From Rubrivivax sp. (GTDB lineage Bacteria > Pseudomonadota > Gammaproteobacteria > Burkholderiales > Burkholderiaceae_C): a stretch of DNA of 64,000 nucleotides. The stretch lies in assembly GCA_030653385.1 (NCBI GenBank), contig JAURZM010000032.1, forward strand, positions 124,001 through 188,000, in the 5' to 3' direction. Positions 47,893 through 57,400 of the stretch are shown in pieces. The translations under genes and the position numbers were made by a program. Numbering within the stretch: the stretch's first letter is position 1; each line of letters begins with the position of its first letter. The notes below the pieces were generated by a model. The model did not search any database and was not told the origin of the DNA. It was given only the letters and a program-made list of their open reading frames with translations.

Positions 47893-48564
47893 ATGCGCAA
47901 TGCCATCAAGCAGCTCTTGCTGAGCCTGGCCCTGATGTTCGGGCCCCAGCTGCAGGCCGCGCCGCTGGCGCCCCCGCTGCAAGCCGAACTCGATGCGGCG
48001 GTGCTTGACTATGAAGCCGGTCGCCACGTCCGCGCACGGCAAGCCTTCGAGTCCTTGTCCAAACGCGGTGTGCCGGCAGCCGACTACAACCTGGCGGTGA
48101 TGCACCTGCGCGGTGAAGTGCCGCAAGCCAGCCCGCAACGCGCCAGCCAGTTGCTGACACGCGCTGCCAAGGCCGGTTTTGTCACCGCCCAGTTCATGCT
48201 GGCCCAGGCGCTGGACCGCGGCGAACTGGGTCCGCGCGACCTGAAGCTCGCCCACCAGTGGTATGAAGTGGCAGCCGAAGGCGGCAGCGTCGATGCCCAG
48301 GTGGCCATGGGCACCGCCCATTTCCTGGGGCGCGGCCTGGCCAAGGACCCGGCACGTGCCGTGCACTGGTTCCGCGAAGCGGCCAAGGGTGGCGACGTGG
48401 GTGCGATGTACCTGCTGGCGTCGATGTACGAACAGGGTGACGGTGTCGACCGTGACCTGCGGCTGGCGCGTTATTGGTACGGCGTGGCAGCGCACAACGG
48501 CGACGAAGCCGCGCCCTTCAAGCTGAAGGAACTGGACACCCGCCTGGCGGCGCCGAAGACCTGA
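47893..48564 (+). CDS. Sel1-repeat exported protein
   Basis: 223 aa from ATG 47893; ATG 47878 adds five residues. Signal peptide MRNAIKQLLLSLALMFGPQLQA, then Sel1-like tandem helical repeats: RASQLLTRAAKAGFVTAQFMLA, LAHQWYEVAAEGGSVDAQVAMG, AVHWFREAAKGGDVGAMYLLA, LARYWYGVAAHNGDEAA. Such repeats bind proteins or peptides. It is the only plus-strand gene in a long minus-strand block, convergent with the DUF493 gene. Confidence 0.87.
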   Translation: MRNAIKQLLLSLALMFGPQLQAAPLAPPLQAELDAAVLDYEAGRHVRARQAFESLSKRGVPAADYNLAVMHLRGEVPQASPQRASQLLTRAAKAGFVTAQFMLAQALDRGELGPRDLKLAHQWYEVAAEGGSVDAQVAMGTAHFLGRGLAKDPARAVHWFREAAKGGDVGAMYLLASMYEQGDGVDRDLRLARYWYGVAAHNGDEAAPFKLKELDTRLAAPKT

Positions 48565-48585
48565 AAGCGCTGCAGGCGCGCCCGC

Positions 48586-48873
48586 CTACAGCACCACCTT
48601 CACCATCGGGTGCGAGCTCAGTGTGCGGTACAGCTCGTCGAGCTGTTCGCGGCTGGTGGCCGTGACGGTGATCGTCAGCCCCAGGTATTTGCCGCCCTTG
48701 CTGGCCCGGCGCTCGATCGTGTTGGCGTCGAATCCCGGGTCGAAAAACTGCGCCACCGCGACGATGGCCTCTTCGAAGCCGTCCACCTGTGCGCCCATCA
48801 CTTTGATGGGGAAGGCGCTCGGGTACTCGATCAGGCTCTGCTCGGGGGGGATGTGCGCTGCCACGTCTGCCAC
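48586..48873 (-). CDS. DUF493 (YbeD-like) protein
   Basis: 95 aa from GTG 48873 (MADVAAHIPPEQSLIEYP); TTG 48879 and GTG 48864 are also possible. Small ferredoxin-like alpha/beta fold: SLIEYPSAFPIKVMGAQVDGFEEAI, then TITVTATSREQLDELYRTLSSHPMVKVVL. E. coli YbeD sits between dacA and lipB; here the gene lies just after the aminotransferase, with dacA three genes upstream and no lipB. It may be an allosteric or binding protein; the function is not known. Confidence 0.85.
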   Translation of the reverse strand: MADVAAHIPPEQSLIEYPSAFPIKVMGAQVDGFEEAIVAVAQFFDPGFDANTIERRASKGGKYLGLTITVTATSREQLDELYRTLSSHPMVKVVL

Positions 48874-48884
48874 CTGCAAGCCGC

Positions 48885-49751
48885 TCAGATCGACATCGTC
48901 GTCTTGGCGCGCTGGTAGGCCTCGTACAGGCGCGCATAGACCGGGCCGGGTTTGCCGCGCAGCGCACCGTGGCCGACCTCTTCGCCGTCGATGTGCGTGA
49001 CGGCCAGGATTTCCTTGGTGGCCGAACTCAGCATCACCTCGTCGGCGGCCCGCACGTCGGCTTCCGAGATGGGCCGCAGGTTGTAGGCGATGCCGGCGTC
49101 TTCGCACAGCTCGCGCAGCAACTCGACGCGGATGCCTTCCAGCACGTGGTCGCTTTTCGGCGGGCCCAGCAGCGCACCCTCGTGCGCGATCCACACATTG
49201 CTGGCCGCCGCTTCGGTCAAGTGACCGTCGCGGAACATGATGGTTTCCAGCGCACCGTGGTCGGCCGACATCTGCCGCGCCAGCACATTGCCCAGCAGGC
49301 TGATGCTCTTGATGTCGCCGCGTTCCCAGCGGAAGTCGCGTGCGGTGGTGCAGCTCACGCCCTGGTGGCGCTGCTCGGGTGTGGCCGGCTTCAGCGGGTT
49401 GCACATCATGAACACCGTGGGCACCGGGTTGGCGGGCATCACGTGGTCACGCGGGGCCACGCCGCGCGTGACCTGGATGTAGACCACCTGGTCTTCTTCA
49501 GGCCGTGCCGCCACCAGCTGCCGGCAGCGCGCCAGCCATTCTTCACGCGTGGCCGGCTGCGGCAGTCGCAGTTTGCCCAGGCTTCGGTTCAGGCGCGCCA
49601 GGTGTTCGTCGAAACGGAACAGCTTGCGGCCGTAGACCGGCACCACTTCGTAGACCCCGTCGCCGAAGATGAAACCGCGGTCGAGCACCGGGATGCGCGC
49701 TTCGGCCAGGGGCATGAAGTCGCCGTTCAAGAAGCAGAGGTTGTCGCTCAT
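48885..49751 (-). CDS. D-amino acid aminotransferase (class IV)
   Basis: 288 aa. PLP enzyme of the branched-chain/D-alanine aminotransferase fold. VYIQVTRGVAPRDHVMP is characteristic of D-amino acid transaminases; the PLP lysine is Lys148 in GDIKSISLLGNVLA, and ATNVW-type phosphate contacts appear as EAAASNVWI. It makes D-glutamate or D-alanine for the cell wall, or recovers D-amino acids. Context (D-aminoacylase and carboxypeptidase upstream) supports D-amino acid metabolism over branched-chain synthesis. Confidence 0.88.
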   Translation of the reverse strand: MSDNLCFLNGDFMPLAEARIPVLDRGFIFGDGVYEVVPVYGRKLFRFDEHLARLNRSLGKLRLPQPATREEWLARCRQLVAARPEEDQVVYIQVTRGVAPRDHVMPANPVPTVFMMCNPLKPATPEQRHQGVSCTTARDFRWERGDIKSISLLGNVLARQMSADHGALETIMFRDGHLTEAAASNVWIAHEGALLGPPKSDHVLEGIRVELLRELCEDAGIAYNLRPISEADVRAADEVMLSSATKEILAVTHIDGEEVGHGALRGKPGPVYARLYEAYQRAKTTMSI

Positions 49752-49815
49752 CGCGGGTGCGCCAGGTGAAGGTGTGCGGGGATGCAGAACATGATGGCAC
49801 AGGCCGCGCCGCGCT

Positions 49816-51240
49816 TCAGTTGACCCGCCGCAAGAGTTGGCCTGCATGGGCTGCCTGCACCTGGCCATGCTGCACCGCCAGCTGGCCGTTCAGCACCACG
49901 CTGTGGATGCCGCTGGGTGCCAGGTCGGGTTCGGCGTAGGTGGCGCGGTCCATCACCGTGGCCGGGTCGAAGACGGTCAGATCGGCCGCGTGCCCGGCTT
50001 GCACCAGGCCGCGGCCGGCCAGGCCAAACCGGCGTGCGGTGAGGCCGGTCATCTTGTGCACCGCGGTTTCCAGCTGCAGCACACCCCGCTGCCGGCTGTA
50101 GTGGCCCAGCACACGCGGAAAGGTGCCCCACAGCCTTGGGTGCTGCACACCCGGCGCCGGCAGGCCGTCGGAGCCGATCATGGCCAGCGGGTGCGCCAGG
50201 ATGCGGTCGACATCGTCGTCGCTCATCGCGAAGTAGATCGCACCCCCGGGCATCAGCTGCGCGGCCAGCGCGGTGGGGTCGATGCCCCGTTCGGCGGCCA
50301 TCTGCCGCAAGGACCGGCCCGCGGCCTGCGGTTCCTTCTGCGACCAGGTGATCTGCACGTCGGTGCTGCTGGCCACCCGTTCGGGCAGCAGCATGGTCGA
50401 CGAGGCGGTGTAGGGGTAACAGTCCAGGCACACCGACTGCACCTGGGCTGCGGCTTCGATCAGCGCCAGCGTGCGTGCCGAGCCGCCGTGCTGCGCCAGG
50501 CCCATCAGCTTGTGGTGCGACAGCACCAGCGGCGTGTCCAGCGCACGGCCCACGGCCAGGGCTTCGCGCAAGGCGTCGTCGATGGCCGCCGCTTCGTCGC
50601 GGATGTGCATCGTGACGATGCCGCGGCCGCCGGCCAGCGGCTGCGCGACGTCGATCAGTTCCTGCGTCGTGGCCGCACGTGCCGGCGGGTAGAACACGCC
50701 AGTGGACAGGCCGATGGCGCCGGCCTGCAGCGCTTCGGCCAGTGCGGCCTGCATGCGCTGCATTTCCTTGGCGTTCGCTGCGCGATCCAGATCGCTCATC
50801 GTGCCCACCCGCAAGGTGGTGTGGCCCACCAGCATGGCGGCATTGACCGCGGGCCCTGCAGCTTTCACGGCCTGCACGTAGTCGGCAAAGCTGGCGTGGG
50901 TGAAGTGGCGTTGCAGGATGTCCAGCGGCGACGGTGCGTCTTCGCACACCAGCGGCGCCAGGCTGATGCCGCAGTTGCCGGTGATCACCGTGGTCACGCC
51001 CTGCAGCAGCTTGGGGTGGCGTTCAGGGTGTTCCAGCAGCAGCTGGTCGTCGTGGGTGTGGCTGTCGATGAAACCCGGCGCCACGATGTGGCCGCTGGCG
51101 TCGATGCGGCGGTGGGAAGCTGTCGATGACAAGTCTCCCACGGCCGCGATCAAACCACCCAGCACGCCGACATCGGCGCGCCAGCGGGGAGCGCCGCTGC
51201 CGTCGATTACTTCACCGCCGCTGATCACCAGGTCGAGCAT
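49816..51240 (-). CDS. N-acyl-D-amino-acid deacylase family amidohydrolase
   Basis: 474 aa. Metal-dependent amidohydrolase fold. The metal-binding strand is APGFIDSHTHDDQLLL, with further features ITGNCGISLAPL, ISTGVFYPPA-type segment (GLSTGVFYPPARAATTQELI), PLVLSHHKLMG and a final LVQAGHAADLTVFDP that packs onto the barrel. D-aminoacylases remove the acyl group from N-acyl-D-amino acids. Substrate class is inferred from family and from its place between a D-amino acid transaminase and a D,D-carboxypeptidase. Confidence 0.87.
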   Translation of the reverse strand: MLDLVISGGEVIDGSGAPRWRADVGVLGGLIAAVGDLSSTASHRRIDASGHIVAPGFIDSHTHDDQLLLEHPERHPKLLQGVTTVITGNCGISLAPLVCEDAPSPLDILQRHFTHASFADYVQAVKAAGPAVNAAMLVGHTTLRVGTMSDLDRAANAKEMQRMQAALAEALQAGAIGLSTGVFYPPARAATTQELIDVAQPLAGGRGIVTMHIRDEAAAIDDALREALAVGRALDTPLVLSHHKLMGLAQHGGSARTLALIEAAAQVQSVCLDCYPYTASSTMLLPERVASSTDVQITWSQKEPQAAGRSLRQMAAERGIDPTALAAQLMPGGAIYFAMSDDDVDRILAHPLAMIGSDGLPAPGVQHPRLWGTFPRVLGHYSRQRGVLQLETAVHKMTGLTARRFGLAGRGLVQAGHAADLTVFDPATVMDRATYAEPDLAPSGIHSVVLNGQLAVQHGQVQAAHAGQLLRRVN

Positions 51241-51276
51241 GGGTTCAGCTTCGGCGTGTGCGGTTGAGAAGCGGCG

Positions 51277-52446
51277 CTACTGGATCCACAGCCGGATGGC
51301 GTCCCAGGCGCGGCCGAAGATGCCGGCCAGACCCACCGGCTCCAGCACCACCAGTGGCCGCGAGGTGAGCACGGCGCCGCCGGCCGTCGTGACATTGACC
51401 TGCCCCACAGCCTGGCCCACCGTCAGCGGTGCCAGCAAGGGGTCGGTGCGCTGGATGGTGGTCTTCAGCTTGTCGCCTTCGCCCTTGGGCACGGTGACGA
51501 TGAGGCCGCCGCTGGCGCCCAGCCTGGCTTCGGCCTTGTCGCCCTTCCACACCGGCACGGTGGCCATCGGCTTGCCGGCTTCGAACAGGCGCACCGCGTC
51601 CCAGGCCGACCAGCCCCAGTTCAGCAGCTTCTGGCTTTCTGCAGCACGGGCATCGCGGCTGTTGGTGCCCATCACCACGCTCACCAGGCGCCGTTTGCCG
51701 GCCGGGGTGTCGCGCACCGCACTGGACACCAGGCAATAACCGGCGGCTTCGGTGTAGCCGGTTTTCATGCCGTCCACCGCCGGGTCGCGGCCCAGCAGCA
51801 TGTTGCGGTTGTCCTGCTTGATGTTGTTGTAGGTGTACTGGCGGATGCTGTACAGCGCGTAGTGCTCCGGGTGGTCGAGCACGATGCGTGCGCCCACCAG
51901 CGCCACGTCGCGGGCGCTGCTGTAGTGGCCCGCTTCCGACAGGCCCTCGGGGTTCTTGAACTGCGTGTTTTTCAGGCCCCAGGCCTGGGCCTGGCGGTTC
52001 ATCGCAGTGACGAAGTTTTCCACCGTGCCACCCACGCCTTCGGCCAGTGCAACCGCGGCGTCGTTGCCGCTCTGCACGATCAAGCCGCGCAGCAACTCGG
52101 CCACCGTGGGCTGCATCGTGGTGTCGATGAACATCAGCGAGCCACCGCCCTTGCGCTGCGCCCAGGCCCGCTGCGACACGGGCAGGGTCTGTTCGAGCGT
52201 GAGCTTCTTGTCGCGCAGCGCGTTGAACACCAGGTAGGCGGTCATCAGCTTGGTCAGCGAAGCCGGGTCGGCCTGCGCGTCGGCTTCACGTTCGGCCAGC
52301 ACCTGCATGCTGGACAGGTCCATCAGGATGTACTGGCGCGCGGCAATCTCGGGCGGCTGCGGTGTCTGCGCCAGGGCAGCGGTGGAAACCGTGGTCAGTG
52401 CCGCGGCAAGGGTGAAAGCCAGGAAGGTCGCAAAGAGTGATTTCAT
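51277..52446 (-). CDS. dacA: D-alanyl-D-alanine carboxypeptidase, PBP5 type
   Basis: 389 aa periplasmic penicillin-binding protein that trims the terminal D-Ala from peptidoglycan stem peptides. Signal peptide ends STAALAQ. Catalytic motifs: Ser63-x-x-Lys66 (PASLTKLMT), Ser126-Gly-Asn (VQSGNDAA) and Lys228-Thr-Gly (GMKTGYT). The C-terminal domain and the amphipathic end GIFGRAWDAIRLWIQ would anchor it to the membrane. It sits upstream of the D-aminoacylase and aminotransferase genes. Confidence 0.94.
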   Translation of the reverse strand: MKSLFATFLAFTLAAALTTVSTAALAQTPQPPEIAARQYILMDLSSMQVLAEREADAQADPASLTKLMTAYLVFNALRDKKLTLEQTLPVSQRAWAQRKGGGSLMFIDTTMQPTVAELLRGLIVQSGNDAAVALAEGVGGTVENFVTAMNRQAQAWGLKNTQFKNPEGLSEAGHYSSARDVALVGARIVLDHPEHYALYSIRQYTYNNIKQDNRNMLLGRDPAVDGMKTGYTEAAGYCLVSSAVRDTPAGKRRLVSVVMGTNSRDARAAESQKLLNWGWSAWDAVRLFEAGKPMATVPVWKGDKAEARLGASGGLIVTVPKGEGDKLKTTIQRTDPLLAPLTVGQAVGQVNVTTAGGAVLTSRPLVVLEPVGLAGIFGRAWDAIRLWIQ

Positions 52447-52457
52447 GAAGTCGGGGT

Positions 52458-53090
52458 TCAGCCGGCAGCGCGTGAAGCCCACGCGCCGACGACGATCTGT
52501 TTGAGCACGGGCAGTTGCCCGTGGAAGAAGTGACCGGCGCCGGGCAGCACTGTCACGGGCAGGGCCTGCGGCCGCGCCCAGTCGAAGATGGCTGAGAGTG
52601 GCACCACGTCGTCGAGTTCCCCATGAATCACCACGGTGTCGGCCGGCACCGCCGGCACATCGAAGTTCTGCACCGCCGGGCCGACCAGCACGACACGCTC
52701 TGCGCTGAACTGCATCCGCGCCGAGCTTTGTGACGCGACTTGTGATGCCACGTAGCCACCAAACGAAAAACCGGCCAGCACCAGCGGCACACCGGCCTGG
52801 TGGTGGGCGCTCACCACGGCGAAGGCATCTTCGACTTCTCCCCGGCCTTCGTCCCAGCTGCCTTCTGATGCACCGATGCCGCGGAAGTTGAAGCGCACGC
52901 TGGTGTAACCCAGCTGCACCAGCGCCCGCGCCAGGGTCTGCACGACCTTGTTGTCCATCGTGCCGCCGTGAAGCGGGTGCGGGTGGCAGACCACGGCCAG
53001 GCCGCGCGGTGCGCCCGGTGGCGTGTCGATGGCGCATTCGATGGCGCCGGCCGGGCCGGTGACCGTGGTGCGCTGCGTGGCGCTGTTCAT
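52458..53090 (-). CDS. alpha/beta hydrolase
   Basis: 210 aa. Small serine hydrolase fold: VCHPHPLHGGTMDNKVV, VRFNFRGIGASEGSWDEG, nucleophile elbow AGFSFGGY, acid in IHGELDDVVP, His in LPGAGHFFHG. This type (CHPHPLxGG) is common in proteobacteria; the substrate is unknown. Its ATG overlaps the stop of the ferredoxin gene (ATGA), so the two are coupled and perhaps act together. Confidence 0.88.
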   Translation of the reverse strand: MNSATQRTTVTGPAGAIECAIDTPPGAPRGLAVVCHPHPLHGGTMDNKVVQTLARALVQLGYTSVRFNFRGIGASEGSWDEGRGEVEDAFAVVSAHHQAGVPLVLAGFSFGGYVASQVASQSSARMQFSAERVVLVGPAVQNFDVPAVPADTVVIHGELDDVVPLSAIFDWARPQALPVTVLPGAGHFFHGQLPVLKQIVVGAWASRAAG

Positions 53091-53413
53091 CGGCCGACGT
53101 TCGGTGCCAGCAGCAAACGCTGCACCGCCTGGCCGTTTTTCAGGTGGCTGTCGACGATCTCGTCGATGTCGTCGGTGTCGACGAAGGTGTACCAGGTCTC
53201 TTCGGGGTAGACCACGGCCACCGGACCACCGGCACAACGGTCCAGGCAGCCGGCCTTGTTGACACGCACACCGCCCGGGCCGGCCAGGCCCAGCGACTTG
53301 ACACGCGACTTGCAGTGGTCGAAGGCGGCCTGCGCGCCCTGGTGCGCGCAGCAGGCTTCGCCGTTGCTGCGTTCGTTCAAGCAGAAGAACACATGGTGTT
53401 TGTAGTAGCTCAT
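53087..53413 (-). CDS. thioredoxin-like [2Fe-2S] ferredoxin
   Basis: 108 aa. Cys11, Cys21 or Cys22, Cys56 and Cys60 form the C-x(9-10)-C and C-x3-C pattern of thioredoxin-fold ferredoxins (FFCLNERSNGEACCAH, NKAGCLDRCAGGPVAVVYPE). A further Cys34 is extra. It probably carries electrons for an unidentified partner. The gene is 37 bp after the VanZ gene and is followed by the hydrolase with a four-base overlap. Confidence 0.9.
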   Translation of the reverse strand: MSYYKHHVFFCLNERSNGEACCAHQGAQAAFDHCKSRVKSLGLAGPGGVRVNKAGCLDRCAGGPVAVVYPEETWYTFVDTDDIDEIVDSHLKNGQAVQRLLLAPNVGR

Positions 53414-53450
53414 GCGCAGGATTGTAGGGAAGGGCCTGCTTGCGCCTGTC

Positions 53451-54575
53451 CTAGCGAGACCCCGTGCGAGACCCCAGGCGCGACAGCAGCCAGGCCATCG
53501 CGGCATAGGGCCACATCCAGCCGATCCACTGCGCCAGGCCGTGGAAGCGCACGAAGCGGCCCTGCTCCCACGCACGCAGGCTCTGTGCGAAGTAGGGGTC
53601 GTCGGGCGCCTGCGCAACGCCCACCACCAGCCCGGTCAGCGCCACCAGCCCGACACCCGACACCAGGCGGCGCGACATCGGCACCAGCAGCAGCGACAGT
53701 GCCGTGCCCAACAGCAAACCCGGCATGGTGCGTGGGCCCAGCCAGGCCCAGATGTGCTCGGGCCCGAAGTTCAGCGCCGTGGACAAGGCCATCGCCGCCA
53801 TGGCCAGGGCCAGCGCGCCCAGTGCCATCACCAGCCGACGCCAGCCGGGTGCCACCACCGAATAGGCCACCACAGCCGGTGCCAGCAGGCCCAGGGCCAC
53901 GATCAGCAACTCGGTCAAGGGCCGCAGCGGTGAAGCCGGCGGCGCCGCAGCGGCCAGCAACTCGTAGGCCGGCTCGGCCCAGGGCACACCGAGCAGCGCC
54001 TGGGCCAGCCATTCGCGCAGCCGCTCGCCCACCTGGCCCAGGCCCAAGGGCACCGGCGCCGGAAAGAGCAGGCCCACCGGCCACAGCACCAGCAGCGCCA
54101 GCGCCACCGCCGCGTCGCCCGAGAACCAGCGAGCGCGCAGGGTGTTCCAGCGGTCCACCAGACCGGCCGCGTGCAGTGCCAGCGCCAGCACCGTGCCCGC
54201 CGCAGCCCCGGCGGCGTTCATGGCCAGGTCTTCGCGTGCCGGCACGCGGCCGGGCAGGAACTGCTGCAGCACTTCGCAGTGGTAGGACAGGCCCGTGGCC
54301 AGCAACAGCGCCAGCAGCACGGCAGCACGGGCGCCTACGCCGCTGCGCAGCGCGGCCAGCGTGATCAGCGCACCCAGGGGCAGGTAGCCCAGCAGGTTGG
54401 AGCCCACGTCGAAGGGCGACTGGTACAGCGCCGACGGCAGCGCGGCCAGCGCCCACAGGGTCTGTCCGGGCGGCCATCGCCAGCCGGCAAAAGGGTAGAG
54501 GCTGGCATACAGCACCAGCGCCGCGTAAACCAGTGCCAGCAGGGTGGCCGAACTGCGATGGCGCGCGTTTGCCAC
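53451..54575 (-). CDS. VanZ family membrane protein
   Basis: 374 aa, about ten membrane helices. The N-terminal half has the VanZ core: ALVYAALVLYASLYPFAGWR, DVGSNLLGYLPLGALI, EVLQQFLPGRVPAREDLAMNAAGAAAGT. Enterococcal VanZ affects teicoplanin resistance, but proteobacterial members have no known role, and the second half here (extra helices) is outside the classical domain. It starts 9 bp from the hemJ stop. Confidence 0.87.
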   Translation of the reverse strand: MANARHRSSATLLALVYAALVLYASLYPFAGWRWPPGQTLWALAALPSALYQSPFDVGSNLLGYLPLGALITLAALRSGVGARAAVLLALLLATGLSYHCEVLQQFLPGRVPAREDLAMNAAGAAAGTVLALALHAAGLVDRWNTLRARWFSGDAAVALALLVLWPVGLLFPAPVPLGLGQVGERLREWLAQALLGVPWAEPAYELLAAAAPPASPLRPLTELLIVALGLLAPAVVAYSVVAPGWRRLVMALGALALAMAAMALSTALNFGPEHIWAWLGPRTMPGLLLGTALSLLLVPMSRRLVSGVGLVALTGLVVGVAQAPDDPYFAQSLRAWEQGRFVRFHGLAQWIGWMWPYAAMAWLLSRLGSRTGSR

Positions 54576-54584
54576 CGGCGTGCC

Positions 54585-55019
54585 CTAAAACGGCTTCACA
54601 ACCACCAGCACCACCGTGGCCGCGAACAAGAGCACCGAGGTTTCGTTGAAAACCCGGAACCACTTGTGGCTGCGTTTGTTGGACAGTTGCTCGAAGCTGC
54701 GCATCAAGGTGCGGCACATGTGGTGGTAGCCCACCGCGCCCACCACCAGCAGCAACTTGGCGTGGATCCAGCCCTGGCCCTTGCCGATGCCATAACCCAG
54801 CCACAACCACAGGCCGAGCACCAGCGCGGGCACCATCAGAAGGCTCGAAAAGCGATACAGCTTGCGGGCCATCAGCAGCAGGCGTTCACGTTCGGCGTGG
54901 CTGTCGGGTGGCACCATGGCCAGGTTGACAAACAGCCGCGGCATGTAGAAGAGGCCCGCAAACCAGCTCGCCACGAAGATGATGTGAAAGGCCTTGACCC
55001 AGAGGTAACCGCTGCTCAT
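54585..55019 (-). CDS. hemJ: protoporphyrinogen IX oxidase, HemJ type
   Basis: 144 aa, four membrane helices. HemJ oxidises protoporphyrinogen IX to protoporphyrin IX in heme synthesis. The conserved His12 and neighbourhood (LWVKAFHIIFVASWFAGLFYMPRLFVNL) and the Lys in WIHAKLLLVVGAVGYHHM are present. ATG 55019 fits the family; ATG 55028 adds three residues. It is divergent from hemB, another heme gene, with a structured RNA and terminator between. Confidence 0.9.
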   Translation of the reverse strand: MSSGYLWVKAFHIIFVASWFAGLFYMPRLFVNLAMVPPDSHAERERLLLMARKLYRFSSLLMVPALVLGLWLWLGYGIGKGQGWIHAKLLLVVGAVGYHHMCRTLMRSFEQLSNKRSHKWFRVFNETSVLLFAATVVLVVVKPF

Positions 55020-55041
55020 GGCTTGCATTATCGCGGGCACC

Positions 55042-55071
55042 AAAAAAAGAGCCCCGGCCGAAGCCGGGGCT
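55042..55071 (-). terminator. strong intrinsic terminator upstream of hemJ
   Basis: Read on the minus strand: a nine-base-pair perfect stem AGCCCCGGC/GCCGGGGCT closed by a UUCG tetraloop with C-G closing pair, followed by C and seven U. It ends 23 bases before hemJ ATG 55019, so it must terminate a transcript begun upstream, between hemJ and hemB. Confidence 0.88.
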
Positions 55072-55165
55072 GGCAAGCCTTATCGCTGTCATCACGCTAA
55101 GGCACCTGCTCAGGGAGGAAAAGCAGGGAATGACAACCTCGCAGCTATCATTCACCGACCACTTT
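55042..55165 (-). ncRNA. structured small RNA or hemJ leader, antisense side of hemB
   Basis: Minus-strand transcript with three consecutive stems: CCTGCT/AGCAGG (plus 105-110 with 122-127, counted from 55000) whose 11-base loop is CU-rich and contains UCCUCC; GCCTTA/TAAGGC (77-82 with 98-103); then the terminator hairpin. The 5' end is not defined; 55165 is a guess allowing for a promoter in the AT-richer stretch 55145-55180. From memory, Burkholderiales carry an RNA motif described on the strand opposite hemB ('anti-hemB'); I could not check whether this is it. Alternatively it is an attenuating leader of hemJ. Confidence 0.55.
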
Positions 55166-55167
55166 AG

Positions 55168-56247
<1,080 letters not shown>

Positions 56248-56283
56248 ACTGCGCGCGGGCGCACAGACGGCAGCAGCAGACCC

Positions 56284-57384
56284 ATGCGCATCTTCCATGT
56301 GCTGGGCGAACAGTTCATCGAACTCGATGAATTGCCCGAGTTGCTGCCCGATCACGGATTTTTGTGGGTGGGCAGCGCGCGGCGCGAGTTCGAGGTGCGT
56401 TCACTTGAGGTGCAGACGGCGTTGCAGCGCTGGGTGGGCGGTCAGCTGGTGGACCTGCACATCTCCGACCTGCTGAACAACCAGCTGCCCAGCCACTTCG
56501 ACTACACCTCGTGGTACGACCTGATGGTCTTTCGCCGCCTGGCCGCGGGTGCCGGCAGCGAGAGCCTGTTCCTGGGCGAAAACAGCGGCACGTTGGCCAG
56601 CGCGCGCCAGGCGCTGAGCGACATCGACACCAGCCCCGTCGGCTTCGCGGTTTTCGACCGCGTGCTGGTCACGGTGCACCCGGCCGACTGCGCGGTGCGC
56701 GACTTCTTTGCCCAGCGCCTGCTGTCGCTGTCGGCCTCGGCCGAAACACGCGGCAACGCGCGCATGCCAGCCGGTCCGGCCGACCTTATGCTGCGCATGA
56801 TCAACCACATGGTCGACGGTTATCTCGACCTGCGGCGCCTGCTGACGCGGCAACTGGGCTACCTTCAGCAGGAATTGCTGAACCCACGCAGCCGATTCGA
56901 CGACTGGGGCGTGCTGCTGGAGTCGCGCAATGCGCTGCACCTGCTGGAAGACGTGTGCGAAGACCAGCGCAGTGCGGTGCAGGAATGGATCGACGCACTC
57001 GACGAATGGCCCGACGAAGCCAATGCCCAAGCGCGCCGCGAACGTGAGCTGCTGCGGGTGCGTTCACGCGACGTGCTCGAACACGTGGAACGCGTGCTGA
57101 CGCATGTCCGGCGTCTGGAACACAGTGCTGAAACCGCGGTGCAGATGCACTTCTCGGCGCTGGGCCACCGCACCAACGACATCATGCGCACGCTGACCGT
57201 GCTGACGGCCATCTTTCTGCCGCTGAACCTGATCACCGGGTTTTTCGGCATGAACTTCGACGGCCTGCCGTTCATCCACGAAAGCACGGGTGTCTGGGTG
57301 GCCGTGGGGCTGATGCTGGCCGTGGCGGTGGTGCTGTGGTTGGTGTTCCGGCGCCAGCGTTTCATCGGCGGCGGCGACACATGA
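56284..57384 (+). CDS. corA: CorA-type divalent cation transporter
   Basis: 366 aa. A large cytoplasmic N-terminal domain rich in helices (about 1-300), then two membrane helices joined by the selectivity motif GMN (ITGFFGMNFDGLPF) and ending basic (FRRQRF). CorA pentamers import magnesium, also cobalt and nickel. The loop after GMN differs from the ZntB zinc branch. It is 36 bp after hemB and possibly cotranscribed. Confidence 0.9.
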   Translation: MRIFHVLGEQFIELDELPELLPDHGFLWVGSARREFEVRSLEVQTALQRWVGGQLVDLHISDLLNNQLPSHFDYTSWYDLMVFRRLAAGAGSESLFLGENSGTLASARQALSDIDTSPVGFAVFDRVLVTVHPADCAVRDFFAQRLLSLSASAETRGNARMPAGPADLMLRMINHMVDGYLDLRRLLTRQLGYLQQELLNPRSRFDDWGVLLESRNALHLLEDVCEDQRSAVQEWIDALDEWPDEANAQARRERELLRVRSRDVLEHVERVLTHVRRLEHSAETAVQMHFSALGHRTNDIMRTLTVLTAIFLPLNLITGFFGMNFDGLPFIHESTGVWVAVGLMLAVAVVLWLVFRRQRFIGGGDT

Positions 57385-57400
57385 TGGCCTGCCGCCCCAG

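Noticed and set aside
48586..49404. Long frame fusing upstream sequence to the DUF493 protein
   Set aside because: The upstream two thirds are antiparallel-free but out of frame with the aminotransferase and are Arg/Gly-rich shadow of it; the real small gene begins near 48873.
55123..55151. TATCAT as the -10 box of a plus-strand hemB promoter
   Set aside because: The -10 is good but no -35-like sequence lies 16-18 bp upstream, so the promoter cannot be supported.
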